Of a stretch of 64,000 nt of DNA, positions 47,988 through 56,900 are shown one piece after another. This stretch comes from Providencia sp. PROV188 (lineage in GTDB: Bacteria; Pseudomonadota; Gammaproteobacteria; Enterobacterales; Enterobacteriaceae). Below the pieces are notes generated by a model. That model was not told where the DNA came from and ran no database searches. It worked only from the letters and a program-made list of their open reading frames with translations. The stretch spans positions 1,240,001 through 1,304,000 of the forward strand of contig NZ_CP097291.1 in assembly GCF_027595165.1 (NCBI RefSeq), written 5' to 3'. Numbering within the stretch: position 1 is the first letter of the stretch; each line of letters starts with the position of its first letter. The position numbers were made by a program, and so were the translations under genes.

Positions 47988-50900
47988 ATGCCAAAGCCAA
48001 ATATTGAGTTGAGATTTTCACAAGAAACGTTATTAATTAATTTAAAAGAGTTTGATAACAAAGGGAAAATCGCGAATTTTTTCAGAGGCGAAAAATCGCA
48101 AAGTAGGTTGAGTCACTTAAAAAAAATGGTGACATGGGATGGTGTGGATTATTCCATGTCAGATGGCTACTGTTATGGGTTTTCAAATGAGTTCTTATCT
48201 TATAGTTCAATAGGCCAAGGGAACGATTATCTTAATAAGTTAAATGAATTAATAAATATTATCGATGATAAAACAGAATATAAAAATGCTTATGATAAAG
48301 TCAGAGCTAAATCATTAAAAATGCACGCAAGTGTACTATTCAATGAGTATTTAAAAGATGTGATATATACTCATAGAATCGAAACTGATTCATCCGTTAT
48401 TCATGCAAATTTATCGTATCGGTATGTTACGCCAATTGAAGGGAAGTCTTTTCTGGAATATATGAGTCATTCGATTGATGAAGGTATCGAATCATATAAA
48501 AAATATCGTGAAAAAAATAAAAATAAGCAACAGTATGCAGATAATCTTAAAGAGCTTCAAAAAATAAAATTACATCAATTTTACGATGCGTTGGAAATCG
48601 AATTTAGCCAGATTGAGAAACGTAATAATCCATTGGCCCAAGACCCTTGGTTCAAGCAGTTTCATGAACGATTTTCTAGCCGGAAAAATGAAATAGCGAA
48701 AAACTTTGATATTAACGATGCGAATTTTTCTCAAGAGATGATCTTAAAGAGTCTTGATTTTGATAACTATAAAATTCAAAAAGAAAACAATAGGAAAAAC
48801 GGAGTTTCATTAGATTTAGATAATCATAATTATAACGGTAGGGAGAGCTATCGTAGCGAAATTAACCTCAGTGAATTTATTCATAAAATTTCTAGCCATA
48901 CGAATAAAAGTCAAGAAATATTATTGTTTGAATTTAAGGCTGTAAATCATTCCATGGCATTGGTAGTAAATTACAACCAGAAAACGCAATCATGGGATTA
49001 CAATTTCTTTGATCCTAATTATGGTATTTTTAAATACTATGACGAAGCAAGCTTCAAGGCATTTATTATCGACTTTGTTGATAAACAGGCAGATTATTAC
49101 GGTTTTTTAAGAAAGGAAAACGGTGATTTTGGTATCGGTTACTCATCATTTTATAAAAATGAATTTCAAAGAGCACCTTTAAAAAATCTTAATATTGAGA
49201 ATATTAAGCTGACAGAAAGCTTGCTTTTAGCTGAAGGGAAAGAAACTGTTTATCTCGATAACAATAAAAAAAATAAGTTGATATATCAAGAATTTTTCTT
49301 AGAGAATGAATTTGTTAAAATTAAAGCGGATTTAAATGGGAAAAAATATTTTATCTTCACTGATATACTCGATGTGGCAGAATTGAAAACACGAATAAAT
49401 GATAATCTGGAAACGTTATCTAAAATATCAGGTGATATCGTTATTTCTCAAAACGAAAGCAAAGTGTATTCCGTTAGCAGTAACTTTGATGTGATTAAAT
49501 TAAAAAATGTAGTAACTTCCGCACCAAGTCTTCATGCCAGTAGTCATAATTACGCGAATATCAACTTAAAACTTGAACCATTATCAACGCCGGAAAAAAA
49601 TAAAAATATCGGGATACCCATTGAGCACCAAAAAGCTTTTTCACTAGTAGCAGATAGAGAGAATATTATTATTGGTTTTCGTCCGGTAGATGAGAAATCG
49701 AGTTCATTGATGCAATCCGGTCACTATAGTAGTAAAGGGCTGGCGATAAAAGGAAAGAGTGCAGATTGGGGACCTCACTCAGGATTTATACCTGTCGAAC
49801 AGAGATTTGCTAAATCATCAGGACGGGCAGAAAGCAAAAAATATAATAGTTATGTCCAAGATTCGCTGGCGGAAGGCAAGGGTGTTTCGGTGATATTGGA
49901 AATAACATCTGAGCGTATTAACGAACTCCAACAATATAAAACCATTTCATCACCAACGACTATAAATAAAAATGGCGATATTCAGGTTACTTCTGTTCTT
50001 GATGGAAGTGAATTCCATTTTATATTGAAAAAATTAACTCGAGATGGAGTGGATACTTGGCAAGTATATTATCAAGATAATGGTGAAATTAAACCACTTT
50101 ATGTTGTTGGTGACCCTAAAACGGGGAAAGCCATGACCGCAGATTATGATTTATTCAGTATTATTTTCCCAATTTCAGAGCTGGAACACTATGTCAAAGT
50201 GAGTGAAATGCCAACTTGGGCAGAATGGAAAGCCAGTGTGAATTATGATGAGCTAACTCCACGTCAGAAAGCGTTATATACCAATGAAGCGGAATATAAT
50301 AAGTATGAAGGTAGGGACAATGGCATCACTAATAACAGAATTAAAGAGATCAAAAATAAGCTAAACAAGGAGCTTGGCCGCACAGATGGTATGGAGTTAA
50401 TTCACCATGGTGCGGATGATGCAAACCCGGCAAGTGTCATGAAAGAAAACTTTCCGATTACGTTTTTCCCACCTAAAAAATTAAAGATACGAAATGCCTT
50501 AACAGGTTTCTTCGAAGCGATATCCATCTATTTTCCGATGAACGCCTTTGGCGCCATTATTATTTATAATGTAAAAGAACTATCAAATTTTCAGCAGCTA
50601 CTAATCAACCAAGGTTATCGTGTTCCATTAAATAAAAAATGGAGTATAGGGGATCTTAAGCAATATTTTGATCCCCAAAAAAAAATATCAAGCAGCTTTA
50701 TTGAAGGGCGTGCTGAGTTGGCGCGGAAAAAAAGCTTAGCCAATCAATTCGAGCTTAATGTGGATGTTGCGGCAATTCACCAACAGCGTCAGCACTACGA
50801 TAATGAAATGGAGCGACAACTCGGCAAACCCGTCGCTCAATTAGATACAGGATTTGATGATATTTATCTTCAGCATATGACGCAGAATCATTCTGAGTTC

Positions 50901-53900
50901 CTCGCCGGGGAGCGATCTCCGACAACCTACTCAATTGATCAGTGGCAGGATCCTATGTCGCGATATCAAGAGGCTAAAAAACAAAATACGGAAATGATCA
51001 GTTCCGTAAAGCCGACGAAGTATGATTACAATGTGATTATTCAGCTTGGAGGGGATGATATCTCTGCATGGTCGACGGCGTACGCATTTTCTAAACACCC
51101 CGATGATTCAATGGTGGTGCAATTTGATATACAAACCAAGCAATACAAAGTGTTGCAAGGGGATGTCGAACGGCTAAAAACAGGAAAAGTACGTTGGATC
51201 ACGGTGGGACACGGTAAATATTACGGCCAGCATCAGCCGACAACGTATGTAGGGAAATCTGCGCAGCAGTATGTTGATGGCCTGCGGTATTTAAAGCGCC
51301 AAATATCAAATACTCATAATCCCGATAAATTGGTGATGCTAGGATGTAATTTAAGTCGTGGAGGCGTTAATGAAAACTTTGCGATGAAAGCTGTCAGCCT
51401 ATTTGCCGAACATAATATGCATATGCCAGTAACGGCTTATAATCGGAATATTAATAATGATTATCTAGGAACAAAATTTATTGCGCCAACGGGTGATCTT
51501 AATGAATCCACGAGTACCGATGGCTATAAGTTTGTTTATCAATATCACCCTGAAACACAGCAAATTCGTGTCAATCGGCAATCGAGCACACTGTTTTTTA
51601 TCAATGAAGTGCGCCGTGGCGAATTATCCATAAGCCAATTAAACGACTATACCGAACCTGACCATTTCTCTGCATTTAGGGATCCTGATACGCGAAATTT
51701 AGATCTCAATCTCTTGAAGAAAGTGATTTATAACCCTGAAGCTTACCGATTATTTGTCGGCGAGTTAAAAAAAATGGGTGGGGAATTACCCGATAATTTC
51801 TATCGTGATTTTACGAAAAAATTAAATCAAGAAGGAATGACGTCTATCCCATTATGGAAAATGGTTGATAAAACACGTATACAAAAACTATCCAGCCCGA
51901 CATCGACTGTCACAGACTCAAATTTAACGGTCATTATCCGCCTTACTGGTGATGGAAATGGTCGCCAACTTGCAGAAAGTTGGGCAGCGAAAAATCCATA
52001 TAATACGCTGATTTTTCAAATGGATGCAGAGGCGAAAAAATGGACTATTGAATACGGTGAGGCTTCGATTGCCTCATTAGTAGAGAGCCAAAAAAAGGTG
52101 GATTGGCTGCTGATAGGTGATGGTGAAACCTTACGTACATCAAATATAAACTTGGTTTCAGGACTAGTTGCGGTTAAACAAAAATACCCATTCGCGGCAC
52201 CAGACCATATTCTATATCACTCCATGAGTAAGGGGATGATCACCGAGGCTGCGGAACATCGCAGCTTTACTTCTGAGCTTGAAGCGACGTTAAAACAGCA
52301 TGGGTTCGAGACTAAGGTGTTGTCGAAATTTACTCATGAGCGAGGAGCGTCATCCACAACAAAAGGGCAACAAATTCAAGCGTTGTTTGAAAAAGTAGCA
52401 CTAGGAGAACAGGATCTCAACGCGATCCGTTTGACAGACCATCCTTATTTAGCAGACGATTTTACGAATGAGCACGGGAATTTTGACCAACGAAAATTCA
52501 AAATTGCACTTCACGACCCGTTCGTCAATGCAGAATATAACCAATCGCTGAACAAAGATAAAACTCAGCTACGTTCATGGTTATCGGAGAGTACTGAGCC
52601 GGACCTGCAATTGTCTCACCCGCGACAAGCAATAAAAATGCAAAGGTTGCTGTTAGCCATTAAAAATGATTTGTCGGTATTAAATAATCTGAGTGACCAC
52701 TCAATTGAGTTACTTAAATCTCTATTTCCTGCAGGTGATGGGATTGATAAAGGAAAAATATTAGATTTGGTTACTGACCATAATAAATTTATGCTTTTTA
52801 GTGATAAATTAGAGGGGCTTAGCCAGATTAGTGATAATCATTTTGATGGGGAAAACGCGTCCCTGAAAGGGCTTTCATTTTCAGAGGCATTAGATGCTTA
52901 TGAAAATAGCCAAACTCAACGTTTGAAACAATATAATCAGTTATTGAATTATCAAAACCAGATGGAGGCGGGATATCATAGCGGTTTAATTAATCATGGA
53001 ATAATTCGCTCAGATAAGCCGGCTCAATCTATCGACCAAACTTTAGGTGCTGTATATGCCATTGAATATCATCTGACAGACAGTTATGCCGCGAGAAATT
53101 TCTTAGAGCAAAAAGCACAACTTGAATGGGCTAAACAACAAGGTATTTTAACGGACTCTGGTGAGGTATTGCTGGATAAAATACAGCAATATGAGCAGGA
53201 TATAAATACGCGAGTTAAAAATAGTGGGGTCACGATTGCTGATCAATCAATCTCAACACTATTTTTCACTAAGGCTGACTCGGTAAATGGGATTGTATTC
53301 TTGAAAGGGAAAATGACCAGCTATACCGTTATTTACGTGAAACGCAATGGTGTTTATGAATTTAGTTTATTTGACCCTCAAGGCATCCAATTTACCAGTG
53401 AAAATGCCTCTCTTCAGACAGCAAAGCATCAATTTAAACAACATTTAAAAAACTATTTTAATCAAACGATAGAACTTGCTGATGGACAATCTATTTCTCG
53501 GGGAGCTTCGGCAGGATTTCAGTTAACTAGCGATGGCGATTTTAGAGCCGATCTTCAATTTATCAATCTTGAAGATAGTGAATTGAAAGAGGCGCTATCT
53601 GAACCGTTAAATCAGCGAACATTAATTATGGAACAGGCGGAGTTTAATTCGACCCAAAATCGTTGGGTTGAATTAAATGGAGAAAAAATAGCCTTTTCTA
53701 AATTACAGCATCTCGGCGCGACAATAGATGGAAAGCCTATTTCTCATGGAGATATGGCATTACCTAATCTGCATAAGAATATACGCTTTTCACCTGAAAA
53801 ATTGGCGATGTATTTTACGTTAATGGACGGGAATAAAGATGATATTGCGTTTATAAAGATATTTTATGAACAATTAAGTTCAGGGGATATTTATCAATTG

Positions 53901-56900
53901 GTGAAACGTGATGCAAACTTTAATGAGTCTGGACTGCTTAAAAAACAATTTAAATATTTAGCAAATGATGTAGATATTCAACAAGAGGCTATTTCATCAT
54001 CTACATTAAAAAAACTTCGGCAGGTAGGTATGCAATTACCGTTATTTCACCGGATTGCTAATCGCTTTGGGCAAAGCATGGGGGGGGCCGGGGCTATCCA
54101 GAGCCTCATAGGGGCTTATTCAATTTTAAATAGATTGGATAATCCAGATATCACTGCTGAACAAGCTAAAGAGTTAGAGAAGCAGCTGTATTTACTTTGT
54201 GGCTCTGCTTTTTTTAATTATGGCGACATGATAATACAGCCATTAATGTTAAATGTTGCTTCAAATAAAGGTACGACTTCTTTAGTTAGGGCAAGGGTCG
54301 CGGCAGGTGTTGTCGTTATTTTCAATTTAGTTGGGATGGGTATCGATGCTTATCAAGCCTACGATAATCTTTCTAAGTTAGATAGTGTAACTGATCCTAA
54401 GCAGCGCCAAGATTTAATTGTTAATGCGTCATTTTCGATTGTTAGTGCGGTGGTGAATGGTGTCACGGTTATTGCTGTACTCGTAGGCGCTTCCACTGTC
54501 CCTGTGGCGGGATTAGTCGTTGGGGGGTTCTTACTTGTTGGTGGCTGGATCTATAACGGTGTTCGTGCTGTCGAAAATATTAAAGCAGTGATTGATATTG
54601 ATTGGGATCGTGAATTAGAAGAAGGGATTCGTGGGGCGTTAGGACTAGAGCCCACGTTACGTAGCCAACAAGAAATGAGTACCCAGTTATATATCAATGC
54701 ATTTAAAGAACAAGAGTGGCAAATGGATCTTGCACAGTTTAGAAACGGTATTTTACAAGCCGGTTTTGATCATCATTTGACGGTTATAGAGAAACCCACT
54801 TATGAAAATGAACCCCGATATTATTTAGTTGACGACTACGGTAATCATTTTTATGGGACTCTAGCAAATGAATATCATGGTATGCACACTTGGGGATTAC
54901 GTTATACACAAAAAGGTGCACCATCGTTCACTGCGGAGGAAGTCGATTTTATTTTGGCAAATCAGGTAATAAGAGATACTACATGGTATCGAAATTTAAG
55001 AAAATTTTATGCTAATCACGGATGGAATCTGAGGAAAAATTTTAGCCCGCGTAAAAAAGCTAAAGAGGTTATAGACCAAAAGCGTACAGGGAGTGTGCCA
55101 ACCCACGAACGCTATTATTTAAATTCCGCCTACAATAATCCACTACTTGATGAATTTCAAACTCGTCATCGTATATCAAGTGGTGACGTTACATTATCGT
55201 TAAAAGATCAATTAGATAAATCGAACCCTGAGCAGTTGAGCTTCTATTCAAAAAAAAGGGAGTTTGGTGTATTAGGGCAGCAGATATTGCAAGAAAATGA
55301 GCGACTAGAAAGTGAGCATTTAGTTAATAATAAAAAAGGTATTAGCCTTTATCTTAAGAACCCGCATAGCCGAGGAACGAGTTGGAATACAGGGAATGGC
55401 AATGACTTGCTTATCGGCCATCAAGAACAAAAAAATGCCTTCCAAGTTCTTTCTGGGGAGAAATATTTTGCGGGGGGAAATAAAGACGACCTGTTTTATA
55501 TTCGGGACAGTAGTTTAACGTCACTTCGTTCCCGTGATGATAATAAACCAACAAAGTACCTAGATGGTCAGCAAGGACAAGACACTGTCGTGGTCGATGG
55601 CTTACCTGAAGGTTACGATGTCCATGCCAATTTAGCGTTAAATAGTTTGCACTATAAACATCAGTTTACACATCAATTTATTTCGGTTGCCCATTTACAA
55701 AGTATCGAGAATATCCTCATCAAAGGAAATAGCAATGACCGGTTACGTGGCAATGATATGGCTAATATTCTTGATGGTGGATTGGGTAAAGATTTACTTA
55801 TTGGGGAAGGTGGTAACGATAAACTGATTTTAACCCAAGGAACGGCAGTGGGCGGTCAGGGCGATGATAGTTACCATATCCGACGTTTTGATTGGACGAC
55901 GGATGTGGATAATCTTTATCTGACGAACCGTTATTGGGATAGGAAACTAAAAGCAGTCAAAACAAAAACGACGCTTAACCCAATCTACCAACATAACCAT
56001 CAACAGTATCACGTAAAAGTGGTTATTGATGAGTCCAGCCAATCTCAAAGCATTGTTAGCCTAGCGTATTCACTGAATGAAATAAAACAGGTCTATCTTC
56101 AAGATAATAACTTGTATCTCGTCATTTCGCTGCCTAGCTCCAAGGTGGATGATTTTACTTACAGCAATGTTGAGAGTTCGGTAACGATTGTCTTGAATAA
56201 CGTGACTACGGTGAGCCAAGGTCAACAAAAAGCCAACCATACTTATCGGTTACATACGAAAGATGGTTTTGTGATGACCAGCCAGATCAAAGTGTTAGAT
56301 GAAGGGATGCCGACTCAATTCTTCAATATTAGCTATATTCAAGAAAATGACCAACTCACAAGTTCGGATGGTAAATCAGTCAAAATTGATGAAACGTTAA
56401 ACGCCATTACCATCAACCAAAATCGCCATCATATAGCTCCAAGTTGGGGATGGTTTACGCCAGTTGGGCGAGCGGAGAATTTGGTGTATCAGGGGGATGA
56501 TAAGAACAATCTATTATCACTGATTAGTTCTGGAAGTTACATTCATGCCAGCCGCGGAATAGATACCTATCAAATCGTACATGCGGAAGATGAGCGTTCG
56601 ACAATCACCTTTGATTTTGCATCGGTTAATGGGCAATTTACGGCAGATGATAAAGTCATCTTACTTCTGCCTACCGATAATGGTTATGCATTGTCAATGG
56701 AGGGGTTAACGCTATATAGCAAGGATAAATTCGGTCAGCGGCAATTAGCGATTAATTTCGTCAATGTTGATGACAAATTGACCGATGTTATTTTGATTCA
56801 GGATAGAAACAGCAATATGTTTTCATTAGATTTGCAGACTCAGAGCCTTATGCCACTGAAACCTGTTTCTAAGAGTAGTGACAGTGCCGATGAAATTATT

